DNA of 39,872 nt from Thermosipho sp. (in: thermotogales) (GTDB lineage: Bacteria; Thermotogota; Thermotogae; Thermotogales; Fervidobacteriaceae): the NCBI GenBank assembly GCA_030153605.1, contig JASKLO010000012.1, forward strand, positions 1 through 39,872, in the 5' to 3' direction. Numbering within the stretch: the first letter of the stretch is position 1; every line of letters starts with the position of its first letter. The notes under the pieces were generated by a model, which saw only the letters and a list, made by a program, of their open reading frames with translations, did not search any database and was not told the origin of the DNA. The position numbers and the translations under genes are program-made. This document shows positions 1 to 7,435 of the stretch, piece by piece.

Positions 1-489
1 TTTACTTCAAGTAAATCTGAATTTGAAAGAAACGTTTTTGAGTTTATAAATCATCCTTATTTAAAAAAACTTCACATCGTTGGAAGGCTTGACAAAGATG
101 TTGAAGGTCTTTTAATTATAACAAATGACGGAGAATTTACCCACAAAATAATTTCGCCTAAATCAAAAATAGAAAAAGAATATATAGTGGAAGTTGAGGG
201 AATTTTAAAAAAAGAGATGATTGAACTAGCAGAGAAAGGAATAGAGTTAAAAAATGGTACAAAATTTGCTCCGGCTAAAATTAAGTTAATAAATGAAGGA
301 GTAATATCAATAGTAATTACTGAAGGAAAATTTCACGAAGTAAAGTTGATCACATCGTTTATTGGTTTAAAATACAAAAAGATAAAAAGGATAAGAATTG
401 GAAAATTAAAATTGAGTGATTTTAATTTATTGCCCGGAGAATGGGTAGAGGTTTCCTTTGAAAAAATCAGATTGGCAATGGAAAATTAA
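1..489 (+). CDS. 16S rRNA pseudouridine synthase, RsuA/RluE family (5'-truncated by window edge)
   Basis: The frame is open from base 1 to the TAA at 487-489, so the gene enters from the left and only its last 162 residues are visible. The diagnostic catalytic motif of the RsuA/RluB/E/F pseudouridine synthases is present as GRLDKDVEGLLIITNDGEF (bases about 82-138), with the catalytic Asp in RLD. It is followed by the family's KEY(I/V)V strand (IEKEYIVEVEG) and the EGKFHEVK motif near bases 325-348. The GTG at 187 could be read as a start but would lose the catalytic loop, so it is an internal Val. The N-terminal S4 RNA-binding domain would lie outside the window. These enzymes isomerise a uridine in rRNA; which site is modified cannot be told from this fragment. 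Confidence 0.88.
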   Translation, partial: FTSSKSEFERNVFEFINHPYLKKLHIVGRLDKDVEGLLIITNDGEFTHKIISPKSKIEKEYIVEVEGILKKEMIELAEKGIELKNGTKFAPAKIKLINEGVISIVITEGKFHEVKLITSFIGLKYKKIKRIRIGKLKLSDFNLLPGEWVEVSFEKIRLAMEN

Positions 490-562
490 AATTAGTATCA
501 ATTTTAATTATTAAAGAGTAATAACAGAGCGTTACAGAATTTTTCGTTTTGTTACAAAATAT

Positions 563-568
563 TATAAT
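563..568 (+). promoter_or_regulatory. Probable -10 element of the glpX promoter with flanking GTTACA direct repeats
   Basis: A perfect TATAAT lies at 563-568, 33 bases before the TTG start of glpX. No good -35 hexamer lies 16-18 bases upstream (540-545 is TTTTTC). Two copies of GTTACA, at 531-536 and 551-556, are spaced exactly 20 bases apart (two helical turns) and flank the -35 zone, which could be an activator or repressor site. Regulator unknown. Confidence 0.4.
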
Positions 569-601
569 TTGATTGTCATACGAATTTGGGGGGTGAGGAA
601 A

Positions 602-1630
602 TTGGGTAAAGTACTAAAAGAAATAACATTGGAAATGGTTAGAGTAACAGAGGCAGCTGCATTAATGGCTAGTAGATATTTGGGTAGGGGAGAAAAGGAA
701 ATTGTTGATAAAGTTGCCAGTGATGCAATGAGAGGTATGCTTGATTATATCGACATGCAAGGTGTTGTAGTGATTGGTGAAGGCGAAAAAGATAAGGCGC
801 CAATGCTTTATATAGGCGAAAAAGTAGGAAATTGGGAAGAGGGAACTCCTGAGCTTGATATTGCTGTTGACCCGATTGACGGAACAAGGTTAGTTGCATA
901 TGGCCTTCCAAACGCAATAAGTGTAATTGCTGCAACAGATAGAGGTGCTATAGAATATCTTCCTACTTTTTATTCATACAAATTAGCTGTTGGTCCTGAA
1001 CTTGCTGGGAAATTGGATATAAATGCTTCTATTAGAGAAAACTTAAGAGTAGCAGCTGCCATTTTAAATATAGATATTTCAGAATTAACTGTTGTAATAT
1101 TGAATAGAGATAGACATAGAGAGATTATTGAAGAAGTAAGACGAGTTGGTGCAAGAATAAAATTGATAACTGATGGTGATATTGCCGCTGCAATTGCAAC
1201 TGCTCTTCCTGAGAGCTATGTTAATATTTATTTGGGGATCGGGGGTTCTCCCGAAGCTATTTTGGCAGCCGCAGCGTTAAAGTCTTTGGGAGGAGAAATT
1301 CAACTAAAATTGTGGCCAATAGATGAAAAAGAAAGAAATTTAATATCTGAAAAGGGTTATGATGCAAATAAAGTATATAAAACTGATGATTTAATAAAAA
1401 GTGATAATGTCATTTTTGCAGCAACCGGTGTAACAGATGGTGATTTACTAAAGGGTGTTAAATATTCAAGAAATATTGCTATTACAGAATCTATTGTAAT
1501 GCGTTCAAAAACAAAAACTTTAAGAAGAATAATTTCGCACCATAATTTAAAATATAAAACAATACCTTTAAAAAGTGAAGGGGAAGTTAGATTTTTAAAC
1601 GGTAAGAAAATGGATCAGCAAGAAGAATAA
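602..1630 (+). CDS. glpX: Fructose-1,6-bisphosphatase class II (GlpX type)
   Basis: Hydrolyses fructose 1,6-bisphosphate to fructose 6-phosphate in gluconeogenesis, in the cytoplasm. The 342-residue protein starts with the GlpX hallmark (LEMVRVTEAAAL, residues about 10-21). It carries the metal and phosphate motifs GEGEKD (59-64) and DPIDGT (90-95), and later GIGGSPE. An upstream in-frame TTG at 569 exists, but the GGGGGGTGAGG ribosome-binding site at 587-598 points to the TTG at 602, which also gives the usual GlpX N-terminus. The gene stands alone: it has its own -10 element and is followed by a 13-bp perfect hairpin terminator. Confidence 0.93.
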   Translation: MGKVLKEITLEMVRVTEAAALMASRYLGRGEKEIVDKVASDAMRGMLDYIDMQGVVVIGEGEKDKAPMLYIGEKVGNWEEGTPELDIAVDPIDGTRLVAYGLPNAISVIAATDRGAIEYLPTFYSYKLAVGPELAGKLDINASIRENLRVAAAILNIDISELTVVILNRDRHREIIEEVRRVGARIKLITDGDIAAAIATALPESYVNIYLGIGGSPEAILAAAALKSLGGEIQLKLWPIDEKERNLISEKGYDANKVYKTDDLIKSDNVIFAATGVTDGDLLKGVKYSRNIAITESIVMRSKTKTLRRIISHHNLKYKTIPLKSEGEVRFLNGKKMDQQEE

Positions 1631-1676
1631 GCTAGAGTTATAAATATATTAACTGTAAAAAGTTCTGTTTGTATTT

Positions 1677-1712
1677 AAAGTGTCATACTTAATATAGTAT
1701 GACACTTTTTTA
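1677..1712 (+). terminator. Rho-independent terminator after glpX
   Basis: AAAGTGTCATACT at 1677-1689 is perfectly complementary to AGTATGACACTTT at 1696-1708 (13 bp, loop TAATAT), and the 3' arm runs into a T-rich tract. It isolates glpX from the phosphate operon. The A/T ends of the stem would let it work in the opposite direction too, but no minus-strand gene enters here. Confidence 0.9.
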
Positions 1713-1730
1713 TTATTTTATCTTTCTTTC

Positions 1731-1768
1731 CTTAATTTTAGAACCGCTTTTCTTAATATTTCTTAATA
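1731..1768 (+). promoter_or_regulatory. Candidate Pho box (PhoP-type direct repeats) upstream of pstS
   Basis: TTAATA occurs at 1753-1758 and again at 1763-1768, each within TCTTAATA, separated by 4 bases. A related TTAATT lies at 1732-1737, 21 bases upstream and so in helical phase. This fits the PhoP half-site consensus known from Bacillus, TT(A/C/T)A(C/T)A repeated with 4-6 base spacing. It sits in front of pstSCAB-phoU and its own OmpR-type regulator. The assignment is inferred from position and pattern. In such A+T-rich DNA the hexamer is common, so the spacing and location carry the weight. Confidence 0.45.
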
Positions 1769-1807
1769 AAACAAAAAAAATTGAAAAAGATTTTATTAGA
1801 TAATAAA

Positions 1808-1826
1808 CCTGGAATCTAAAACCAGG
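1808..1826 (+). promoter_or_regulatory. Small hairpin overlapping the pstS ribosome-binding site
   Basis: CCTGG (1808-1812) can pair with CCAGG (1822-1826) across a 9-base loop. The 3' arm covers the first bases of the AGGAGGTG ribosome-binding site (1824-1831) that serves the GTG start at 1838. Five GC-rich pairs in A+T-rich surroundings are notable, but could be chance. Confidence 0.3.
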
Positions 1827-1837
1827 AGGTGTTATTT

Positions 1838-2659
1838 GTGAAGAAAGTATTATTATTACTCATTGTTTTTATAACTTCTTTCGGAATTTCAAGTACGTTA
1901 GTTATTAAAGGATCAAACACGGTTTTTCCAATTGCACAATTGTGGATTGAAGAGTTTAAAAAGATTCATCCTGATGTTGAGGTTACATTAGAAGGAGCAG
2001 GATCTTCCACAGGAATAGCTGCTTTATTTAACGGAACTACAGATATAGCAAATGCGAGTAGATGGTTGAAAAATGAAGAAATTCAAAAAATGCACGAAGT
2101 GGGAAAATATTTTATTCCTATTGTAATTGGATACGATGGAATAGCAATTATTGTAAACAAAAATCTAAATATAGAGCAAATCTCAATTGAAACACTTTCA
2201 AAAATTTATACAGGGAAAATAAGATACTGGAATCAAGTGGATCCAAATTTACCTAAAAAACAAATTTTAGTTTATTCGAGGAACACAGCATCGGGAACAT
2301 ATGAAACTTTTGAAAAGAAAGTTTTAAATGAGGAAAATATGGCCCCATGGGTAAGAATGGTTGAAAGTACTCAATTTGAAATTCAAACGATTGAACAAAA
2401 TCCATATGCTATTGCATATGTGGGAGTCGGCTATGTAACAGAAAAAGTAAAAGTATTAAAAATTGATGGTATTTTACCAACAAAAGAAAATATTTTAACA
2501 GGTAAATACCCAATTTCAAGGCCGTTATTTATGTTCATTGATGCTACTAATGGATATCCTGAGAGCGGTTTAATAAAAAATTATATAACCTTTGGGCTCT
2601 CAAAAAGAGGGCAAGAATTAGTTGAAAAAGCTGGTTATGTAGCAGCTTACGGATTTTAA
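1838..2659 (+). CDS. pstS: Phosphate ABC transporter, phosphate-binding protein PstS
   Basis: Extracytoplasmic receptor that delivers inorganic phosphate to PstCA. The mature part opens with the PstS signature (VIKGSNTVFPIAQLW), followed by the phosphate-binding loops GAGSSTGIAAL and SRNTASGTYETF. A Sec signal peptide (MKK, hydrophobic LLLLIVFIT, cut near FGISS) occupies about residues 1-19; no lipobox Cys is seen. At 273 residues it is the compact Firmicutes/Thermotoga type rather than the longer E. coli type. The GTG at 1838 is chosen over the GTG at 1829 because the AGGAGGTG ribosome-binding site (1824-1831) would overlap the latter. It is the first gene of pstSCAB-phoU-regulator-kinase. 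Confidence 0.94.
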   Translation: MKKVLLLLIVFITSFGISSTLVIKGSNTVFPIAQLWIEEFKKIHPDVEVTLEGAGSSTGIAALFNGTTDIANASRWLKNEEIQKMHEVGKYFIPIVIGYDGIAIIVNKNLNIEQISIETLSKIYTGKIRYWNQVDPNLPKKQILVYSRNTASGTYETFEKKVLNEENMAPWVRMVESTQFEIQTIEQNPYAIAYVGVGYVTEKVKVLKIDGILPTKENILTGKYPISRPLFMFIDATNGYPESGLIKNYITFGLSKRGQELVEKAGYVAAYGF

Positions 2660-2673
2660 GGGAGGAATACTAA

Positions 2674-3537
2674 TTGCTAAGAAATATAAAATACTTTTTT
2701 CAAATGTTATTAATATTTATTTTTGCGCTTACTTCCATAGTAGCGCTCTTTTTTCTAATATTTTTTATTCTTAAGGAATCTTTTCCTGCAATTAAAGAAC
2801 TTGGGAAAGAACCATTTACAAATATTTACTGGTATCCAACAAGTAGAAAACCAGAGTTTGGAATGCTAGCAATGATTATAGATTCACTTCTTTTGACTGG
2901 TTTTTCTGCGACATTTGTTATCCCAATTGGTTATTTTATTTCGTTTTATTTACATACTTATTCCAATCCTAAAGAAAAAAAATATATAAAATCGATCATT
3001 GAAATTTTGTCTGGAGTTCCTTCAGTGATTATTGGAATGTTTATACTTATATATATTTCACCTCTACTTTTAAAATTAGAAATTTGGTCGACTGAGAACT
3101 TCTTATTAGCAAGCATCGGGCTTATGATTTTATCATTACCATATACTATTTCATTGATGACCGAATCTTTGGACTCAGTTGATAAATCCTTAGAAGAAAG
3201 TTCATTGGCACTTGGAGTTAATAAATATAAAACTACGTTGAAAGTAACTACAAAAGCGGCGATTTCAGGAATTTTAAATTCTATAATACTCACGATTAAT
3301 AGAATTATAGGTGAAACCATGGTTGTATTACTCGTTGCTGGAGGTGCAGCAATGATCCCTTCAAGTATATTTGATCCGGTAAAACCACTAACGGCTGCAA
3401 TTGCTAGTGAAATGGGTGAAGTTGAGCTTGGAAGTCTTCATTACCATGCGCTTTTTCTTGCGGGGCTTATATTACTTTTCATTTCAATGGTACTTACTGT
3501 ATTATCAAAAAGATTTACTAGAAGGTGGAAAAGATGA
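2674..3537 (+). CDS. pstC: Phosphate ABC transporter permease PstC
   Basis: Inner-membrane permease subunit (287 residues) of the high-affinity phosphate transporter. It shows about six hydrophobic helices. The binding-protein-dependent transport signature lies in the ESSLALGVNKYKTTLKVT / AISGILNSIILTINRIIGET region, including the EAA-like loop that contacts PstB. It begins at a TTG (2674) 8 bases after GGAGG at 2661-2665, and pstS ends 14 bases upstream. It ends in a 4-base ATGA overlap with pstA, implying translational coupling. PstC is separated from PstA by operon order and by its longer periplasmic loop after helix 1. Confidence 0.92.
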   Translation: MLRNIKYFFQMLLIFIFALTSIVALFFLIFFILKESFPAIKELGKEPFTNIYWYPTSRKPEFGMLAMIIDSLLLTGFSATFVIPIGYFISFYLHTYSNPKEKKYIKSIIEILSGVPSVIIGMFILIYISPLLLKLEIWSTENFLLASIGLMILSLPYTISLMTESLDSVDKSLEESSLALGVNKYKTTLKVTTKAAISGILNSIILTINRIIGETMVVLLVAGGAAMIPSSIFDPVKPLTAAIASEMGEVELGSLHYHALFLAGLILLFISMVLTVLSKRFTRRWKR

Positions 3538-4355
3538 AAAAAGATAGGAGCATTTCTATTTTGTTAAGAATTTTGTCGTATTCAATATCTAGTCTTATTT
3601 TTGTCTTTTTAGTTATAGTAATATTCGATGGTGCAAAATATTTTTCTACTGAATTTTTCACCTCATATCCGACTGATGGTATGAAAAGCGGAGGGATTTT
3701 TCCAGCTATTCTTGGAAGTTTTTACATGATTCTTTTAAGTTTAATTTTTTCCGTTCCACTTGGAATTATCACAGGAGTATTTCTTGCGGAATTTTCGGAG
3801 AATAAACTTTCTAAAATAATTGATATGTCTATTACTTCGCTTAGCGGTATACCTTCAATTGTTTTTGGACTTTTTGGACTTTCATTGTTTAGCATAACTT
3901 TCGGATTTGGAACATCATTGATTGCTGGAGCTCTTACTCTTTCACTTATGACTCTTCCTGTTATTTCATCAGCAACAGCCGAGGCAATACGGGCACTTCC
4001 AATTGAATTAAAAGAATCAGCATATGCTCTTGGATTAAAAAGGAACGAAGTAATTTTTAAGGTAATTTTACCTGCGGCAAGAAAGAGAATTATAACAGCA
4101 TCTTTAATAGGGTTTGGAAGATCAATTGGTGAAACAGCGCCGATTCTTTTGACTGGTGCTGTTTTCTATTCAACATCACTTCCCAAAAATATTTTTTCAC
4201 CTGTAATGACACTTCCAACGCATATTTATTATCTCGTTGCAGCATATGGAGAGAGTGCAAAATGGATGGCTAAAGGGACTGCTAGTTTTTTAATGATATT
4301 TGTACTTGCTATATATTTAATTACTTTTTTAGTTGGAGGTAGAAGAAATGGATAA
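3534..4355 (+). CDS. pstA: Phosphate ABC transporter permease PstA
   Basis: Second membrane permease of the Pst complex, 273 residues with about six membrane segments. The conserved permease loop reads ELKESAYALGLKRNEVIFKV, followed by LPAARKRIITASLIGFGRSIGETAPILL, the PstA hallmark. The ATG at 3534 overlaps the pstC stop (ATGA) and is placed 5 bases after AAGGTGG at 3522-3528, so it is preferred to the GTG at 3525. Its 3' end overlaps the start of pstB by 8 bases. Confidence 0.92.
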   Translation: MKKDRSISILLRILSYSISSLIFVFLVIVIFDGAKYFSTEFFTSYPTDGMKSGGIFPAILGSFYMILLSLIFSVPLGIITGVFLAEFSENKLSKIIDMSITSLSGIPSIVFGLFGLSLFSITFGFGTSLIAGALTLSLMTLPVISSATAEAIRALPIELKESAYALGLKRNEVIFKVILPAARKRIITASLIGFGRSIGETAPILLTGAVFYSTSLPKNIFSPVMTLPTHIYYLVAAYGESAKWMAKGTASFLMIFVLAIYLITFLVGGRRNG

Positions 4356-5103
4356 GATAATCGAAATAAAAAATTTTAGTGCTTACTATGGAGAGAAAAA
4401 AGTTGTAAACAATATTACAGTTGATATTTACAAAAACAAAATTACGGCTATTATTGGTCCATCTGGTTGTGGGAAATCAACTCTTTTGAGGAGCATAAAT
4501 AGAATTAATGATGAAGTACTAGGTTTTAGGACTGAAGGTAATATTTATTTTGAAGGAAAAGATATTTATAGAGATATTGATGATTTGACATTGTACAGGA
4601 AAAAAGTAGGAATGGTTTTTCAAAAACCAACACCATTTCCAATGAGTATATATAATAACGTTGCGTTTGGTCCTAGAATTCATGGAATAAAAAGTAAAAG
4701 AAAACTTGACGAAATTGTTGAAAAATCATTAAAACAAGCATTTTTATGGGATGAAGTTAAAGACGAACTTTCAAAATCTGGAACAGCACTTTCAGGTGGG
4801 CAGCAACAAAGGCTATGTATAGCAAGAACATTGGCAGTTGAACCCGAAATTCTTTTGCTTGATGAACCAACTTCTGCCCTTGATCCTATTGCAACTCAAA
4901 AATTAGAGATTCTTTTGGAAAAATTATCAGAAAATTATACAATTTTACTGGTTACTCATAATATCGGACAGGCTATAAGAATATCAGATTATATAATGTT
5001 TATGTACAGAGGAGATTTAATTGAGTTTGGCGAGACATCTGAAATCGTAAAAAAACCCAAGGATCCTCTAACTGAGCAGTATTTGACTGGTAAAATAGGA
5101 TAA
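4348..5103 (+). CDS. pstB: Phosphate ABC transporter ATPase PstB
   Basis: Cytoplasmic ATPase that powers phosphate uptake. Walker A GPSGCGKST is at residues 37-45, the Q-loop is in VFQKPTPFPMS (about 90-100), the ABC signature LSGGQQQR at 148-155 and Walker B plus D-loop ILLLDEPTSALD at 168-179. FQKPTPFPMSIYNNV is typical of PstB as opposed to other ABC ATPases. It starts at the ATG at 4348, 8 bases after GGAGGT; the in-frame TTG at 4333 is upstream of that site and unlikely. It is 251 residues, the usual length. Confidence 0.95.
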   Translation: MDKIIEIKNFSAYYGEKKVVNNITVDIYKNKITAIIGPSGCGKSTLLRSINRINDEVLGFRTEGNIYFEGKDIYRDIDDLTLYRKKVGMVFQKPTPFPMSIYNNVAFGPRIHGIKSKRKLDEIVEKSLKQAFLWDEVKDELSKSGTALSGGQQQRLCIARTLAVEPEILLLDEPTSALDPIATQKLEILLEKLSENYTILLVTHNIGQAIRISDYIMFMYRGDLIEFGETSEIVKKPKDPLTEQYLTGKIG

Positions 5104-5117
5104 AAGGAGGACATTGT

Positions 5118-5795
5118 ATGGATGTATTACATTATGAAAGAGAATTTTCGTTGTTGAAAGCAGATATTTCAAAAATGCTTTCGCTTGTCTCAGATTCATT
5201 TGAAATGTCACTAAGTTCATTGGAAATTATGGATCCAAATCTTGCAAGAAAAGTCTTGTTCCTTGACGATGAAATAGATGCAATTAATAGAGAAATTGAA
5301 GAAAAAGTGTATGAGATTATTGCAAGATATAATCCAATTTCCAAGGATTTAAGGTATATAATAACTATGATAAAGTTTTCTAACAATCTAGAAAGAATAG
5401 CAGATCTTTCATGCAATATGGCTGAAAAAACAATTAATTTATATGAGAACAAACAAAATTATAGTATGCCGAAGCAAATTAAAGAAATGTTTGGAATAAC
5501 TTTAAAAATGCTCCACGATACTTTTTTGGCTTTTTCAAAGAAAGATGTAGAACTTTCTAAAAAAATATGGTTGGAGGATCAAAAATTAGATAATATAGAA
5601 GTTGAAATAAGAAATGTGATAAAGGAAGAAAAGGAATGTGATATACTAAGTGTATTGATTGCAAGAGATTTAGAAAGAATAGGAGATCATTTGACAAATT
5701 TGTGCGAAGAAATAATTTATATAGAAAGAGGAGAAGAAATCAAAAAGATTCTTGAGGGTGAAAAAGGTGAGAAAGATATTGATAGTGGAAGATGA
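5118..5795 (+). CDS. phoU: Phosphate signalling regulator PhoU
   Basis: 225-residue, all-helical protein with the two PhoU repeats. ExxYExxxRYNPISKDLR-type and NNLERIADLSCNMAE motifs occur in the first repeat, and IARDLERIGDHLTNLCEE in the second; these contain the metal-cluster residues of the family. PhoU links the occupancy of PstSCAB to the sensor kinase and represses the Pho response when phosphate is plentiful. The ATG at 5118 follows AAAGGAGG. The 3' end overlaps the response regulator gene by 29 bases, so the three signalling proteins are probably made in linked amounts. Confidence 0.92.
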   Translation: MDVLHYEREFSLLKADISKMLSLVSDSFEMSLSSLEIMDPNLARKVLFLDDEIDAINREIEEKVYEIIARYNPISKDLRYIITMIKFSNNLERIADLSCNMAEKTINLYENKQNYSMPKQIKEMFGITLKMLHDTFLAFSKKDVELSKKIWLEDQKLDNIEVEIRNVIKEEKECDILSVLIARDLERIGDHLTNLCEEIIYIERGEEIKKILEGEKGEKDIDSGR

Positions 5796-6435
5796 TGTGC
5801 CTATTAGGAAAGTTCTTGTTAAATATTTAATTTCTGAAAATTATGACGTTGATGAAGCTGGGAGTATTTTGGAAATGAGAGAAAGGCTAGATAATGAAAA
5901 ATACGATATGATTTTACTTGATATTATGCTTCCTGATGGTTTTTCAATTGATGAACTGCCTGAAATAAAAATCAATTATCCTGAAACCGGGGTAATTGTA
6001 ATTTCTGCTAGAGACACTGATATGGATAAAATATATGGAATAGAAATAGGAGCTGATGATTATATTACTAAACCATTTAATCCAAGAGAAGTAATTGCTC
6101 GAATTAAAGCTTATTTTAGAAGAACTAATAAAATAGGTGAAATTTTAAGATTTGGCAATATGGAGATATACTGTGATAATTATGTGATTAAAATTGAAGG
6201 AAAGGAAATTGAACTTACTTCAAAAGAATTTGAGATATTATGTCTTCTTGCAAAGAATAATAATAAAATATTTTCTAGAAACGAGATAATTAGGAGAGTT
6301 TGGAATGATGAGTTTATATCCGATAGAGTTGTTGATGTTCATATAAGTAATTTGAGAGATAAAATTGGAAAAGACTGGATTGTTACTGTGAGAGGTTTGG
6401 GATATAAATTTAATACGAGGGGATATGATGTTTAA
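5767..6435 (+). CDS. Response regulator, OmpR/PhoB family (probable phosphate regulator)
   Basis: 222 residues: a receiver domain (1 to about 115) followed by a winged-helix DNA-binding domain (about 125-222). Receiver residues are intact: the acidic pair in VEDD (9-10), phosphoacceptor Asp52 in LLDIMLPDG, Ser80 in VVIS and Lys102 in ITKPF. The C-terminal ELTSKEFEILCLLA and VVDVHISNLRDKIG stretches are the OmpR/PhoB recognition-helix region. The GTG at 5767 fits the GAGGGTG site at 5754-5760; the in-frame TTG at 5752 lies ahead of that site. Placement after phoU and before the kinase argues for the PhoB/PhoP role. It may act on the direct repeats upstream of pstS. Confidence 0.88.
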   Translation: MRKILIVEDDVPIRKVLVKYLISENYDVDEAGSILEMRERLDNEKYDMILLDIMLPDGFSIDELPEIKINYPETGVIVISARDTDMDKIYGIEIGADDYITKPFNPREVIARIKAYFRRTNKIGEILRFGNMEIYCDNYVIKIEGKEIELTSKEFEILCLLAKNNNKIFSRNEIIRRVWNDEFISDRVVDVHISNLRDKIGKDWIVTVRGLGYKFNTRGYDV

Positions 6436-7378
6436 TTTTGATGTTTTTGATTTATTTGATGAAGTAGTTATATTACTTGAAGGAGTAAAAATAAAAGAGA
6501 AAAATAAGATTGCAGAAAAATACGGTATTAGTGAGAACGTTGATATATTTTCAGCTTTTACTTTTGATAATATTGATAAATTAGTTGAACATATTTTTGA
6601 TGGAAAAGATTTAAGAGTTCAGACTAGGGTGTATTTCTTTCAAATTTCGAAATCGAGAGACGTAGATTTATTATATAATAATAGTTCTAAGCTTTTGATA
6701 ATTAAAGATATAACCGATGTTAAAAAATTAAAAGAAGCAAAGATAAATTTTACGACGGCAGTTTCACACGAACTTTTCAATCCACTGTCGGTTATAAAGG
6801 CAAATGTTTATCTTCTTTTGGATGGAAAGGAAAATATGGAGTTTGCACTTGAAGAAATAGAAAAATCGACAGAGAGAATAGAAAGAATAATAAAACAATT
6901 AAAAACACTTTCTATGTTAGAACTTGGCCTTTATACCCCAAGATATAATGAAATTGATATAGAAAAGGTTTTAAAAGAGGTCATAGATGAACTTAATTTG
7001 AAGATAAAGGAAAAAATGATAAGTATAGAAAAACAAATCATTCAGAAATATTTCAAAGCAGACAGCTTTTTGATTTTTACTATTCTAAAAAATTTAGTTT
7101 CGAATGCGGTGAAATATTCTCATAAAATGTCGACTGTTAAAATAAAAACATTTGAAAATAAAATAATAGTTGAAGATAATGGAATTGGTATAAAAAAAGA
7201 AGAACTTGAAAAAGTAACCGAAAGATTTTACAGAACCAAAGATGCAATAAAAATGGCTCAAGGTTCTGGTTTAGGTCTTTCTGTAGTAAAACATATTTGT
7301 TCGATTTGTGGCTATAAATTAAATATAGAATCAGACTATATGATAGGGACTAAGGTAATTGTTGATTTAAATACCTAA
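6428..7378 (+). CDS. Soluble PhoR-like sensor histidine kinase
   Basis: 316 residues. An N-terminal sensor-like region (1 to about 95) is followed by a HisKA dimerisation domain with SHELFNPLSVIKA (phospho-acceptor His114) and an ATPase domain with the N box (LKNLVSNAVKYS), G1 (VEDNGIGIKKEEL), F box (ERFYRT) and G2 (GSGLGLSVVKH). The H box has Phe where most PhoR-type kinases have Arg. No transmembrane helix is present, unlike classic PhoR, so phosphate status presumably reaches it through PhoU or PstB in the cytoplasm. The ATG at 6428 has a better distance (5 bases) from GAGGGG than the ATG at 6425. The gene overlaps the regulator by 8 bases. Confidence 0.86.
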   Translation: MFNFDVFDLFDEVVILLEGVKIKEKNKIAEKYGISENVDIFSAFTFDNIDKLVEHIFDGKDLRVQTRVYFFQISKSRDVDLLYNNSSKLLIIKDITDVKKLKEAKINFTTAVSHELFNPLSVIKANVYLLLDGKENMEFALEEIEKSTERIERIIKQLKTLSMLELGLYTPRYNEIDIEKVLKEVIDELNLKIKEKMISIEKQIIQKYFKADSFLIFTILKNLVSNAVKYSHKMSTVKIKTFENKIIVEDNGIGIKKEELEKVTERFYRTKDAIKMAQGSGLGLSVVKHICSICGYKLNIESDYMIGTKVIVDLNT

Positions 7379-7414
7379 ATTTATATTTCCGTTTATATGT
7401 AAATATTATTTAAG
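7375..7414. terminator. Weak A+T-rich inverted repeat between convergent genes
   Basis: CTAAATTTATATTT (7375-7388) and AAATATTATTTAAG (7401-7414) match as an imperfect inverted repeat (11 of 14 pairs) in the 57-base gap between the kinase gene and the convergent MFS gene. It could act as a weak bidirectional terminator, but there is no GC-rich stem. Confidence 0.25.
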
Positions 7415-7435
7415 TGAAAATCGCATTTGTGTTGA

